A program made the translations under genes and the position numbers. A stretch of DNA of 25,570 nt. It comes from an uncultured Muribaculaceae bacterium. Lineage in GTDB: Bacteria; Bacteroidota; Bacteroidia; Bacteroidales; Muribaculaceae. Below, one piece after another: positions 1 through 8,106 of the stretch (position 1 is the stretch's first letter; the number at the start of each line of letters is the position of its first letter). The notes under the pieces are model-generated. The model saw only the letters and a program-made list of their open reading frames with translations, searched no databases and was not told where the DNA came from. Location: positions 1-25,570 of the forward strand of contig CAJUKD010000032.1 in assembly GCA_910587235.1 (NCBI GenBank). The letters run 5' to 3'.

Positions 1-52
1 TTAGCGGCTTAGCCTAGGATGAACAACCTCAAATTTTACCGAATCATTGTAT

Positions 53-2152
53 ATGGATTTCAAACTCAGTTCGCAGTATAGCCCGACAGGAGATCAGCCG
101 GAAGCTATACGTCAACTCGTAGCCGGAGTCAACGACGGTCTGGAAGCTCAGACTCTTCTCGGAGTCACAGGTTCCGGTAAAACTTTCACAATGGCCAATG
201 TCATAGCAGAGGTCAACCGCCCTACCCTTATACTCAGCCACAACAAGACGCTGGCAGCCCAGCTCTACAGCGAATTCAAGCAGTTTTTTCCTGACAACGC
301 CGTTCAGTACTTCGTGTCTTATTACGATTATTATCAGCCTGAAGCATACATACCGTCAGTCGACAAGTACATCGAAAAGGATCTTATGATCAATGATGAG
401 ATCGACCGTCTGCGTCTGGCCACGACATCGGCTCTTCTGTCGGGTCGCCGCGATGTGGTGGTAGTATCGTCCGTATCCTGTCTTTATGGCATGGGCAACC
501 CTGCCGACTTCAATGAAAACGTGATTGAAGTACGCGTAGGACAGAACATATCCCGCAACGCATTTCTCCGACAGCTTGTGTCATCGCTGTACAGCCGCAA
601 CGAAGTCGAACTGGCCCGTGGTAATTTCCGTGTCAAGGGCGATACTGTAGATATTCGTTTGGCTTACGAAGAAATCATCGTCCGGGTGGTATTCTGGGGC
701 GATGAAATAGAATCGATCACGACCATACACCCCGATGACAACGTAAGCCTTGGCTCCCATGACCGCTTTAATATATTTCCGGCAAATCTGTTCGTGACAT
801 CTCCGGCACGCAGGTCATCGGCAATATCAAGCATACATCTTGATTTGGGCGCGCAGATCCGTCACTTCAAGGACATTGGCGAGGAACTCAAAGCCCAGCG
901 ACTGGAAGAACGGGTGACCTACGATCTTGAAATGATCAAGGAGATAGGATATTGTCAGGGCATAGAGAACTACTCCCGCTATTTCGACGGCCGGACGGCC
1001 GGACAACGTCCTTTCTGCCTGCTCGATTATTTTCCCAAAGATTTCCTTACAATAATCGATGAGAGCCATGTGACCATACCGCAGATACGTGCGATGTACG
1101 GCGGCGACGTTTCGCGCAAGATGAACCTTGTCGAATACGGCTTCCGTCTGCCGGCCGCTCTCGACAACCGTCCGTTGCGTTTTGAAGAATTCGAGAGCAT
1201 GACACGCCAGATGATATATGTCAGTGCCACGCCTGCCGACTATGAACTTGAGCGTTGCGAGGGTGTGGTCGTGGAACAGGTAATCCGTCCGACGGGATTG
1301 CTTGACCCCCTTATCCGCGTGCGGCCGTCGATGAATCAGATCGACGATCTCCTCGAAGAGATACAGACACGCATAGAACGAGGGGAACGCACACTGGTGA
1401 CTACCCTTACCAAGCGTATGGCTGAGGAATTGAATGAATATTTCCTCAAACTCCGTATCAAAACAGCCTATATACACAGCGACGTCGACACCCTCGACCG
1501 TATCAAGATTCTCGACGGATTGCGTGCGGGAACCTACGACGTACTTATCGGTGTAAACCTTCTCCGCGAGGGCCTCGACCTGCCGGAAGTTTCGCTTGTA
1601 GCCATTCTCGATGCCGACAAGGAAGGATTCCTTCGCAGCCGCCGCTCGCTTACGCAGACAGTCGGCCGTGCCGCTCGAAACCTCAACGGCGAAGTAATCA
1701 TGTATGCCGACAAGATCACAGACTCCATGCGGCAGACCATAGACGAAACCGAGCGTCGCCGCTCGATACAGCTTGCCTACAACGAAGCACACGGCATAAC
1801 TCCAAAAGCAATTGTCAAGGCTCGCACTTCTATCGTCGGACTGGAAGCCGAGGTGATCGACGACAGCACATCGGACACAATGCGCCGACCGAAGCAGCTC
1901 AACGCCCGCGACAAACGCGACAATACCCGCAAGAGCGTGCCAAAGCCTTACATAGAACCGGAAAACACATCGGTAGACATAGCCGCGGATCCGGTTGTGG
2001 CCTATATGAATGCCGACGAGTTGCAGCGTTCCATCAACCGCCTGCGCGGAGAGATGCTACAAGCCGCCAAAGACATGGAATTCATTACGGCCGCACGCCT
2101 GCGCGACGAAATCATCAAACTTGAGGCTCGCCTCGAAAAAATGGACAAATGA
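53..2152 (+). CDS. uvrB: Excinuclease ABC subunit B (UvrB)
   Basis: UvrB is the damage-verifying helicase of nucleotide excision repair: it is loaded onto DNA by UvrA and then recruits UvrC for incision. The 699-residue product has Walker A GVTGSGKT at 37-44, the tyrosine-rich beta-hairpin start YYDYY at 90-94 that probes the damaged strand, Walker B DESH at 336-339 and a C-terminal UVR motif (about 657-692) that would bind UvrC. Spacing is within two residues of E. coli UvrB. An in-frame TTG at 47 adds only two residues; the ATG at 53 gives the usual MDFKL-type N-terminus, so I chose it. The stop overlaps the next start by 4 bases (ATGA), implying translational coupling with the radical SAM gene. 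Its promoter would lie at or before the window edge; none is evident in bases 1-52. Identification is essentially certain. Confidence 0.97.
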   Translation: MDFKLSSQYSPTGDQPEAIRQLVAGVNDGLEAQTLLGVTGSGKTFTMANVIAEVNRPTLILSHNKTLAAQLYSEFKQFFPDNAVQYFVSYYDYYQPEAYIPSVDKYIEKDLMINDEIDRLRLATTSALLSGRRDVVVVSSVSCLYGMGNPADFNENVIEVRVGQNISRNAFLRQLVSSLYSRNEVELARGNFRVKGDTVDIRLAYEEIIVRVVFWGDEIESITTIHPDDNVSLGSHDRFNIFPANLFVTSPARRSSAISSIHLDLGAQIRHFKDIGEELKAQRLEERVTYDLEMIKEIGYCQGIENYSRYFDGRTAGQRPFCLLDYFPKDFLTIIDESHVTIPQIRAMYGGDVSRKMNLVEYGFRLPAALDNRPLRFEEFESMTRQMIYVSATPADYELERCEGVVVEQVIRPTGLLDPLIRVRPSMNQIDDLLEEIQTRIERGERTLVTTLTKRMAEELNEYFLKLRIKTAYIHSDVDTLDRIKILDGLRAGTYDVLIGVNLLREGLDLPEVSLVAILDADKEGFLRSRRSLTQTVGRAARNLNGEVIMYADKITDSMRQTIDETERRRSIQLAYNEAHGITPKAIVKARTSIVGLEAEVIDDSTSDTMRRPKQLNARDKRDNTRKSVPKPYIEPENTSVDIAADPVVAYMNADELQRSINRLRGEMLQAAKDMEFITAARLRDEIIKLEARLEKMDK

Positions 2153-4029
2153 GCGACATCATACGACCAACAGTAAATTATCATGATCTAAAACCATCCG
2201 ACTGGCTTCCGACCTCGGTCAAGGAAATGCAGGCTCTCGGGTGGGACTATGTCGACGTAGTGCTTTTCTCCGGTGATGCTTACGTAGACCATCCCTCTTT
2301 TGCCGCCGCCGTAATCGGACGCACATTGCAGGCCGCGGGCTATCGCGTAGCCATAGTACCCCAGCCTAACTGGCGCGACGATTTGCGCGATTTTCGGAAA
2401 TTCGGCGCTCCGCGGCTTTTTTTCGGAATTTCGGCCGGAGCAATGGACTCTATGGTCAATCACTACACAGCCAACCGCCGACTGCGTTCCGACGACGCAT
2501 ACACTCCCGGCGGCCGCCACGGAATGCGTCCCGACTACCCTACAATCGTATATTCAAAGATACTTAAAGAACTGTTTCCAGATGTTCCTCTGGTGGCCGG
2601 CGGAATCGAAGCGTCGTTGCGCCGGCTTTCGCATTACGACTACTGGCAGGATCGTCTTCGCCCGTCAATAATCGCCGATGCCCCTGTCGACCTGATTATC
2701 TATGGCATGGGTGAAAAAGCGATTGTAGAATTTGCGCGCCGTCTTGATTCCGGAGAAAAGACACATGAAATCACGGATTTACGGCAGACAGTCATGCTTC
2801 GTCCGGCAAGCGAACAGCCTGAGGCTGATGATGCTAACATAGTTCTGTCGTCGTATGCCGACTGTCTGCGCGACAAGCGCCTTCAGGCCGCAAACTTCAG
2901 GCACATAGAGCAACAAAGCAACCGCAAGGACGGCGGAGCTACCCTATGGCAGCGGACATCACGCAATCAGACCGTCAAAGTCAATCCCATGTATCCGGCT
3001 ATGAGCACCGGTGAAATCGACGCCTCTTTTGACCTGCCATATACACGCCTCCCACATCCGCGTTACCGCGGCAAAGTCATTCCTGCATATGAAATGATAC
3101 GGCATTCAGTGAACCTTCATCGCGGATGCTTCGGCGGCTGCGCTTTTTGTACCATTTCCGCCCATCAGGGAAAATTCATTGCATCACGTTCAAAGGAATC
3201 AATTCTTCACGAAGTGCGGCAGATTACCCGTATGCCTGATTTCAAGGGCTATATCAGCGATCTCGGCGGACCCTCAGCCAATATGTACGCCATGGGCGGA
3301 CGCGACAAACATCTATGCGAGAAATGCCTGCGGCCGTCGTGCCTCCATCCGTCGCCATGCGGCAACCTCAACACCGACCACGGTCCATTGCTCGAGATCT
3401 ATCATGCAGCCGATAATGTACCGGGCGTAAAAAAATCATTTGTAGGCAGCGGAGTACGATATGACCTGTCAATGCACACTACCGGCGACACGCATATTGA
3501 CACCATAAACCGCAGATACAACCGGGAGCTTATTCTCAATCATGTTTCGGGACGACTCAAAGTCGCACCGGAGCACACATCCGACTCCGTCTTGAAAATC
3601 ATGCGAAAACCGTCGTTCAGACTGTTCCACCGCTTCAAGGAGTTGTTTGACCAGGTGAACAAAACAGGAGGCCTGAAACAGCAGCTTATACCCTACTTCA
3701 TTTCAAGCCATCCGGGATGCAGACCCGAAGATATGGCGGAACTGGCAGTGGAAACCAAAAACCTCAATTTTCACCTTGAACAGGTGCAGGATTTCACTCC
3801 CACCCCAATGACTCTTGCCACCGAAATCTATTACACCGGTTACCATCCCTACACCGGCGAGGCAATACCCACTGCCACCGATTCCCGCGACAAGCTCGCG
3901 CAGCGACAATTTTTCTTCTGGTATGACCCGACATACCGCAGCGAGATCATGCGTTCGTTGCGACATATGGGCCGACCGGACCTGATTGAAAAATTATTCG
4001 GGAAACACCCGCCGCACCGCAGACGTTAG
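2149..4029 (+). CDS. YgiQ-family (UPF0313) radical SAM protein
   Basis: This 626-residue protein belongs to the YgiQ family. It has a long N-terminal region (about 1-310, with the family-typical LVAGGIEASLRR stretch near 150), then a radical SAM core with the 4Fe-4S ligands C327, C331 and C334 in CFGGCAFC, and a C-terminal DUF3362-like part ending in basic residues (GKHPPHRRR). Radical SAM enzymes cleave S-adenosylmethionine to a 5'-deoxyadenosyl radical, but the substrate of this family is not established, so I assign none. A further cysteine cluster near 405-420 (CEKCLRPSCLHPSPC) could bind metal or a second cluster; that is inference. The start overlaps the uvrB stop by 4 bases, so the two are co-transcribed. 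The gene runs convergently into the barrel gene with only 14 bases between the stops. Confidence 0.93.
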   Translation: MSDIIRPTVNYHDLKPSDWLPTSVKEMQALGWDYVDVVLFSGDAYVDHPSFAAAVIGRTLQAAGYRVAIVPQPNWRDDLRDFRKFGAPRLFFGISAGAMDSMVNHYTANRRLRSDDAYTPGGRHGMRPDYPTIVYSKILKELFPDVPLVAGGIEASLRRLSHYDYWQDRLRPSIIADAPVDLIIYGMGEKAIVEFARRLDSGEKTHEITDLRQTVMLRPASEQPEADDANIVLSSYADCLRDKRLQAANFRHIEQQSNRKDGGATLWQRTSRNQTVKVNPMYPAMSTGEIDASFDLPYTRLPHPRYRGKVIPAYEMIRHSVNLHRGCFGGCAFCTISAHQGKFIASRSKESILHEVRQITRMPDFKGYISDLGGPSANMYAMGGRDKHLCEKCLRPSCLHPSPCGNLNTDHGPLLEIYHAADNVPGVKKSFVGSGVRYDLSMHTTGDTHIDTINRRYNRELILNHVSGRLKVAPEHTSDSVLKIMRKPSFRLFHRFKELFDQVNKTGGLKQQLIPYFISSHPGCRPEDMAELAVETKNLNFHLEQVQDFTPTPMTLATEIYYTGYHPYTGEAIPTATDSRDKLAQRQFFFWYDPTYRSEIMRSLRHMGRPDLIEKLFGKHPPHRRR

Positions 4030-4043
4030 TTTTCCGAAAAGGC

Positions 4044-4739
4044 CTATTTTATACGGAAGTTATAGCCTATCGTGGCCTCTATATCGGTAGGACGTGATGC
4101 ACCGAATGTATCGGCCTTACTTGCTGGAAATATATTTCCAAGTCCATAATAATAGCGACATTCGAGTGTTATCGAATGCCGTGGCTGTACATAGAATTCA
4201 AAGCCTATTCCGGCAGTGATGCCATAGTCGAATTTATTATGTATGTCGGTCCACATCTGTTCGACCTGGCGGTTGCGCGAAGGAAAATCCGGATTATCGA
4301 AAGGATTGCGGTAGTCGAAATCAGACCTTATCTTTTCGCCGATCATCATTGAGAACTCGGGACCAAGATTCACAAAGCACTTGAAACGGCGCGAACCGAA
4401 GTAAATATGCGTCAGCAAAGGCAGTTTGAGATAGGTAAGCTGACGTGAGTAACTTATAGGCGCGCCCTCGAAATTTTCTTCCCATCCGCGCTGCGACCAT
4501 CCGAACTCCGCAATGACTCCGAAAATCTTTTCCTCGCTGTAGCGGAACGTCACAGCTCCGGCACTACCCATAAGAAAGGACTGTTTGACATTTGGAGAAA
4601 ATGCCATTTCAGAAAAAGTTACACCTCCGCGCACACCAAGCGAAATATGAGGTTTATAATGTGTTTCAGCCGACATACCTGTCGGAAGCGACATCAAAGC
4701 GACAAGCACGGCAAGTGCGTAACACAATGGACTGCGCAT
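4044..4739 (-). CDS. PorT-family outer-membrane beta-barrel protein
   Basis: The 231-residue product starts with a cleavable signal peptide (MRSPLCYALAVLVALMSLP, cleavage probably after MSA near residue 24) and continues as alternating hydrophobic/polar strands: a glycine-rich first strand (SLGVRGGVTFSEM), strands near LTYLKLPLL and FVNLGPEFSMMIG, and a terminal strand ending IGYNFRIK. This matches the small 8-10-strand outer-membrane barrels annotated as PorT family or outer membrane beta-barrel domain in Bacteroidetes. No catalytic motif is visible, and whether it has the type IX secretion role of PorT proper cannot be told. It starts 4 bases after the stop of the LysM/periplasmic-binding gene, so it is the last gene of a three-gene minus-strand operon whose products all appear to be envelope proteins. 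Confidence 0.82.
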   Translation of the reverse strand: MRSPLCYALAVLVALMSLPTGMSAETHYKPHISLGVRGGVTFSEMAFSPNVKQSFLMGSAGAVTFRYSEEKIFGVIAEFGWSQRGWEENFEGAPISYSRQLTYLKLPLLTHIYFGSRRFKCFVNLGPEFSMMIGEKIRSDFDYRNPFDNPDFPSRNRQVEQMWTDIHNKFDYGITAGIGFEFYVQPRHSITLECRYYYGLGNIFPASKADTFGASRPTDIEATIGYNFRIK

Positions 4740-4743
4740 CGGC

Positions 4744-6333
4744 TCAGATTGTTTTAGCGGATGTAATGCCTCCGGGGCGATATGTTATGATATAAAGAGC
4801 ATCATTGACATATCCGCCGGCAGAGTTCCGTGCCCTCTTCAGTCTGACAACCGACTGAATACCTTCGTATGGCGTAAGAGGATTGAAATATCCGTCGTTT
4901 GCACGCAGGTTGCGAAGCAGGTAATAACCGAGATCATACCCAAGCAAACCATGATTAGGAACACTTTCTATCATCGAGGAACCGTACCAGCGCCGGAAAT
5001 CAGAATCTATATTGCGGCTGTCGAAAGATGTGACATCATCGTAGAAACGCGAATATATTGTGGCTTCGAGCGCGTGCAACATGTCGAGAGCATCACCTCT
5101 AAATGCAGCCCAGTCCGGATATCCGAACACGGCGATATGGCTGCGCGCGTCACCGTTATCCGTATCGGCACTCTCTTTCAGAACCTTGAGCACATGGGCG
5201 AATTTATTGAATTCGGCAGTGGAACCCGACGACGGAATAAATACATGGTGTCCCGTCGTAAGATCGGCTATACTGTCGAGAGCGTCGCGATGTAGAGCAT
5301 TCTGGTATGTGATCTGCTTTACATCCAGATTCCTTTCGGCATAGCGGTCGCGAAGGTAATCGATGAATCCTTCTTTTTCGTTACGACCGCCTTCCGAGCG
5401 CAGGATTACAGGAGTATATCCCTCGAAGTCAGACATCAGCGCATCCACAGCTTTGGCGTACATTGTCTGTTGTGGTATATTTGTCTGAAGAAGAACCGGA
5501 TTTACCGTATATAACGTATCTCGGAAATCGAATGCGTTCATCAGATAGCTGCCGTTGGCATGTGCCTGACCGGCAATCAGACTGAAATCCTCGCTATCGT
5601 CGGGAGCGACTATCACGACAGTCGCACGACGGATATTTTCATCATGGCTCAGTAAATCAAGCGTCCGCCTGTTATCTCCACGGGTATCTACAACCGTAAC
5701 CGTTGTTATACGTCCGGATGGATTATCACGCCTGCAAAGAGTGTCGGCGGCAATAAGAAAACCTTTGTAGAAGTCGGTATAAAGACGACTCTGCCTTGTC
5801 GGTGTTTCCTGCTGAAGCATAAACGGCAACAGAAGGACTATACTTGAACGATTGGCTGTGGTGTCGACCGGCACGACAGCCGGAGAAGGAATTTCACGCA
5901 AAGAAGCCTCAATCTCATCGTTTTCGAACTCTGTGCGTTTTTCAGATGAGCCATAAGCATCATCTATTTTCTCAGGCTCAGGAATCCTGACCGGCATTGT
6001 GCTGACCTGTTGCGGATTCGCATCCATTTCTTTAAGGTCTGCTTCAAGCTCCTCATATCCGGGTTCATTCCTGTCGGCAAATTCATCAACAGGAAAATAA
6101 AGCGTAGAGCCGCGTTTTATTCCGTCGACGGCCGATGGATTGTGTTCTACGATTTCCTGTCGTGTCAGCCCGAGGCGTTTGGAAAGGCCGTAGACCGTTA
6201 TTTTTTCTTTCGACTTGAAATAATAGTATTGGCGTCCGTTTATAGTCGTTGTCGGAAGATGCAGAGCCGTTGCTCCCGTGGCAAGCATCAGAAGCATGGC
6301 AGACAAAAATATCCGACCTTTATTTTTTTTCAT
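4744..6333 (-). CDS. LysM domain plus type 1 periplasmic-binding-like protein
   Basis: This 529-residue exported protein has a signal peptide (basic MKKNKGR, then a hydrophobic stretch ending near ATGATA), a LysM-like domain at about 30-85 (KITVYGLSKRLGLTRQEIVEHNP, then GSTLYFPV) and an acidic linker. From about residue 165 a long alpha/beta region begins with SSIVLLLPF and resembles type 1 periplasmic binding proteins, with TVVDTRGDN, VVIVAPDDS, HVFIPSSGS and IAVFGYPDW as successive strand-loop elements. LysM domains bind peptidoglycan. The binding-protein fold is usually annotated as an amino-acid ABC transporter solute receptor, but no permease or ATPase is adjacent, so a wall-anchored sensor or an LpoA-like synthase regulator is equally possible (inference). 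It sits 22 bases after the ECF-like gene and 4 bases before the barrel gene, in one operon. Confidence 0.78.
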   Translation of the reverse strand: MKKNKGRIFLSAMLLMLATGATALHLPTTTINGRQYYYFKSKEKITVYGLSKRLGLTRQEIVEHNPSAVDGIKRGSTLYFPVDEFADRNEPGYEELEADLKEMDANPQQVSTMPVRIPEPEKIDDAYGSSEKRTEFENDEIEASLREIPSPAVVPVDTTANRSSIVLLLPFMLQQETPTRQSRLYTDFYKGFLIAADTLCRRDNPSGRITTVTVVDTRGDNRRTLDLLSHDENIRRATVVIVAPDDSEDFSLIAGQAHANGSYLMNAFDFRDTLYTVNPVLLQTNIPQQTMYAKAVDALMSDFEGYTPVILRSEGGRNEKEGFIDYLRDRYAERNLDVKQITYQNALHRDALDSIADLTTGHHVFIPSSGSTAEFNKFAHVLKVLKESADTDNGDARSHIAVFGYPDWAAFRGDALDMLHALEATIYSRFYDDVTSFDSRNIDSDFRRWYGSSMIESVPNHGLLGYDLGYYLLRNLRANDGYFNPLTPYEGIQSVVRLKRARNSAGGYVNDALYIITYRPGGITSAKTI

Positions 6334-6355
6334 CTTTTAGCGTATTGACAGTTTT

Positions 6356-6865
6356 TCAGTCTTTCAGTAGATAGCGGAGCAGTAAGTAGCTTCCGAATAT
6401 CTGCAAAGCTATGCCCGGAAATCCTACGGTAATATCCTGTACTGCGGCAGCGAACGATTGCGTGAGCCATTCGTAAACCCCTCCCGCCAACTGGCAGAAA
6501 AGCACTGCAAGTGCGATCGCGGCAAGGCTTACATCTCCGGCCCGACGGGCAGCGTACGCCCCTCCGAAAGCAAGAACGGAGGATTTTAGAACGATTGCGG
6601 GAAGAGCTGCAAGAGCCGGCATGCCGAAAAGAATGCAGTTGACAAGCGGCGACATGACAGCGGTCATAATACCTACACGCCAACCATACTTATAAGCTCC
6701 CACAAGAGTAAAGAAATAAATCGGGAGCCAGATATGACCGCCGTTCGGAATAAGGTGGACAGCCTGAGGAAGAATAATATTTCCGGCTACGAAAACAAGA
6801 GCGACAAGCACAGAGCGCATGCTGCGCATATCGAGAGAATAGAGAGCGGTTGTATTGTTCGACAT
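6356..6865 (-). CDS. ECF-transporter S-component-like membrane protein
   Basis: This 169-residue, strongly hydrophobic protein has about five to six predicted membrane helices (around 17-35, 45-65, 75-95, 105-125 and 140-165). The pattern PNGGHIWLPIYFFTLVGAYKYG, then VGIMTAVMSPLVNCILFGMPA, matches proteins annotated as ECF transporter S component in Bacteroidales. S components bind a vitamin or metal and dock onto a shared EcfA/EcfA'/EcfT module; none is encoded here, as expected if the module is shared. The substrate cannot be read from the sequence. It is the first gene of the minus-strand operon with the LysM protein and the barrel. A candidate -7 box (TATTTTTG on the minus strand) lies at 6930-6937, leaving a leader of roughly 60 bases. 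Alternative: an uncharacterised small membrane protein with another role. Confidence 0.72.
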   Translation of the reverse strand: MSNNTTALYSLDMRSMRSVLVALVFVAGNIILPQAVHLIPNGGHIWLPIYFFTLVGAYKYGWRVGIMTAVMSPLVNCILFGMPALAALPAIVLKSSVLAFGGAYAARRAGDVSLAAIALAVLFCQLAGGVYEWLTQSFAAAVQDITVGFPGIALQIFGSYLLLRYLLKD

Positions 6866-6929
6866 AATCTATGATATCTTATTTGCATTAATTATCAGGA
6901 CAGACTTTCCATCTTAACCTTTATGAATG

Positions 6930-6937
6930 CAAAAATA
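6930..6937 (-). promoter_or_regulatory. Candidate -7 box for the ECF/LysM/barrel operon
   Basis: On the minus strand these bases read TATTTTTG, fitting the Bacteroidetes -7 consensus TAnnTTTG, about 65 bases upstream of the first ATG of the minus-strand operon. No clear -33 TTTG is seen at the right spacing, so this is a moderate call. Confidence 0.4.
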
Positions 6938-7010
6938 CAATTTTTTTTCGATACGGCATCCCGTAAATGCTAAAAACTCCGACAGACTTCGATGCTACAA
7001 TCGGAATTGG

Positions 7011-7018
7011 TAACTTTG
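7011..7018 (+). promoter_or_regulatory. -7 box for the urea transporter gene
   Basis: TAACTTTG matches the Bacteroidetes -7 consensus TAnnTTTG and lies 20 bases before the ATG, giving a short leader. A weak -33 candidate (TTCG at 6988-6991) sits 19 bases upstream. Together with the opposing box at 6930-6937 this makes the 6866-7038 gap a divergent promoter region. Confidence 0.55.
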
Positions 7019-7038
7019 CAGGCAAATTATACTGATTT

Positions 7039-7974
7039 ATGAGAATCGACATACATGGAATAACAGATGCAGCCTCACGGAGCATAGCACAGGTGATGCT
7101 GCAAAACCGCTTAACGACAGGAGTTCTGTTCTTTATCGGAATCGCCGCCGCTTGTCTGAGCATAGGAGGTGAAGGACGTCTGTCAGTCCTTGCCGGCGCC
7201 GTAGCCTCTCTACTGTCGGCTTTGATTGCCGGGCGACGCATGAAAGGCTGGAACGACGGACTTGCCGGCTTCAACGCTGTGCTTGTAGGATGTGCGGCAT
7301 TCACGTTTCTGAATTGCGGAGCAGCGGTGTGGGTTACGCTCTTAGCCGCAAGTTTGCTCACCCTGCCATTGAAACTCCTGTGCGACCGGATGTTTCGTAC
7401 CGTAGGAATCTCATCTCTGACACTACCTTTCATCCTTGCCACATGGGGACTCCTGATCATTTCGGAAACATGGAATCCGGCCACACTTTATATACCGGAA
7501 AATATTTCCGAAGCTCCCGTGGTGACTCTTCCGTCTTTACTCGCCGCTTGGATGAAAGGCCTTTCACAAGTATTTCTTACAGACTCGTGGGTGACGGGCT
7601 GTATTTTTGCCGTCGGACTGTTCGCGGCAAGTCGTCGGGCTGCACTGTGGGCTTTGGCAGGCTCTGCCATAGGTATGGCTATAGCCACAGCTTTCAATAT
7701 TCCGTGGTTGCAGATTTCGGAAGGTTTATGGGGTTTTTCTCCTGCACTGACAGCAATAGCCGTAGGTGATACATTTCGTACGGACACCCATAAGCCTCTG
7801 AAGTGGACCATTCTGACTGTTTTTGCCATAATCCTTGCCGTTGTCGTGCAGTTATTCATTCAGCCTATTTTTGAAAAGTCATCCCTTCCGATTCTTACAC
7901 TGCCCTTCTGCATGGCGACATGGATTGTCGTCGCCTCTTTCAGACTTTACTCCGAACGAGAGCGGCAACGATAA
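7039..7974 (+). CDS. Urea transporter (UT family)
   Basis: This 311-residue integral membrane protein has the internal two-fold repeat typical of urea channels. The first half carries GWNDGLAGFNAVLVGCA followed by LTLPFILATWG; the second carries EGLWGFSPALTAIAVG followed by LTLPFCMATWI. In characterised UT proteins the two LTxPFxxATW signatures line the selectivity filter, so urea permeation across the inner membrane is the likely role. About ten membrane segments are predictable. No urease, urea amidolyase or nickel genes are in this window, so urea must be used by genes elsewhere or the channel serves osmotic or ammonia balance (inference). It is apparently monocistronic, with a -7 box at 7011-7018 and the next gene having its own promoter. 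Confidence 0.88.
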   Translation: MRIDIHGITDAASRSIAQVMLQNRLTTGVLFFIGIAAACLSIGGEGRLSVLAGAVASLLSALIAGRRMKGWNDGLAGFNAVLVGCAAFTFLNCGAAVWVTLLAASLLTLPLKLLCDRMFRTVGISSLTLPFILATWGLLIISETWNPATLYIPENISEAPVVTLPSLLAAWMKGLSQVFLTDSWVTGCIFAVGLFAASRRAALWALAGSAIGMAIATAFNIPWLQISEGLWGFSPALTAIAVGDTFRTDTHKPLKWTILTVFAIILAVVVQLFIQPIFEKSSLPILTLPFCMATWIVVASFRLYSERERQR

Positions 7975-8052
7975 TTATCCCGACGATTTTTCCGCGACTA
8001 AATTGTCTGCATGTTAAATTTCCAAAATGTCGGAATGTCGCTGGATGCGCGC

Positions 8053-8083
8053 TTTGTCAGTATGCGGATTATCCGTACCTTTG
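8053..8083 (+). promoter_or_regulatory. Bacteroidetes-type promoter of the CHU_C/transglycosylase/uvrA operon
   Basis: A -33 TTTG at 8053-8056 and a -7 TACCTTTG at 8076-8083 are separated by 19 bases, a near-perfect match to the Bacteroidetes housekeeping promoter. The expected start site lies about 15-20 bases before the ATG at 8107. This is the best promoter in the window and would drive the three-gene operon. Confidence 0.75.
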
Positions 8084-8106
8084 TATGAATAGCTCAATGC
8101 GAACCA

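Noticed and set aside
47..52. TTG as the uvrB start
   Set aside because: It adds only Met-Tyr before the ATG at 53, which gives the normal UvrB N-terminus.
827..1792. 321-codon open frame on the minus strand inside uvrB
   Set aside because: It is antisense to well-conserved UvrB motifs and its translation has no recognisable domain; open antisense frames are expected from the codon usage here.
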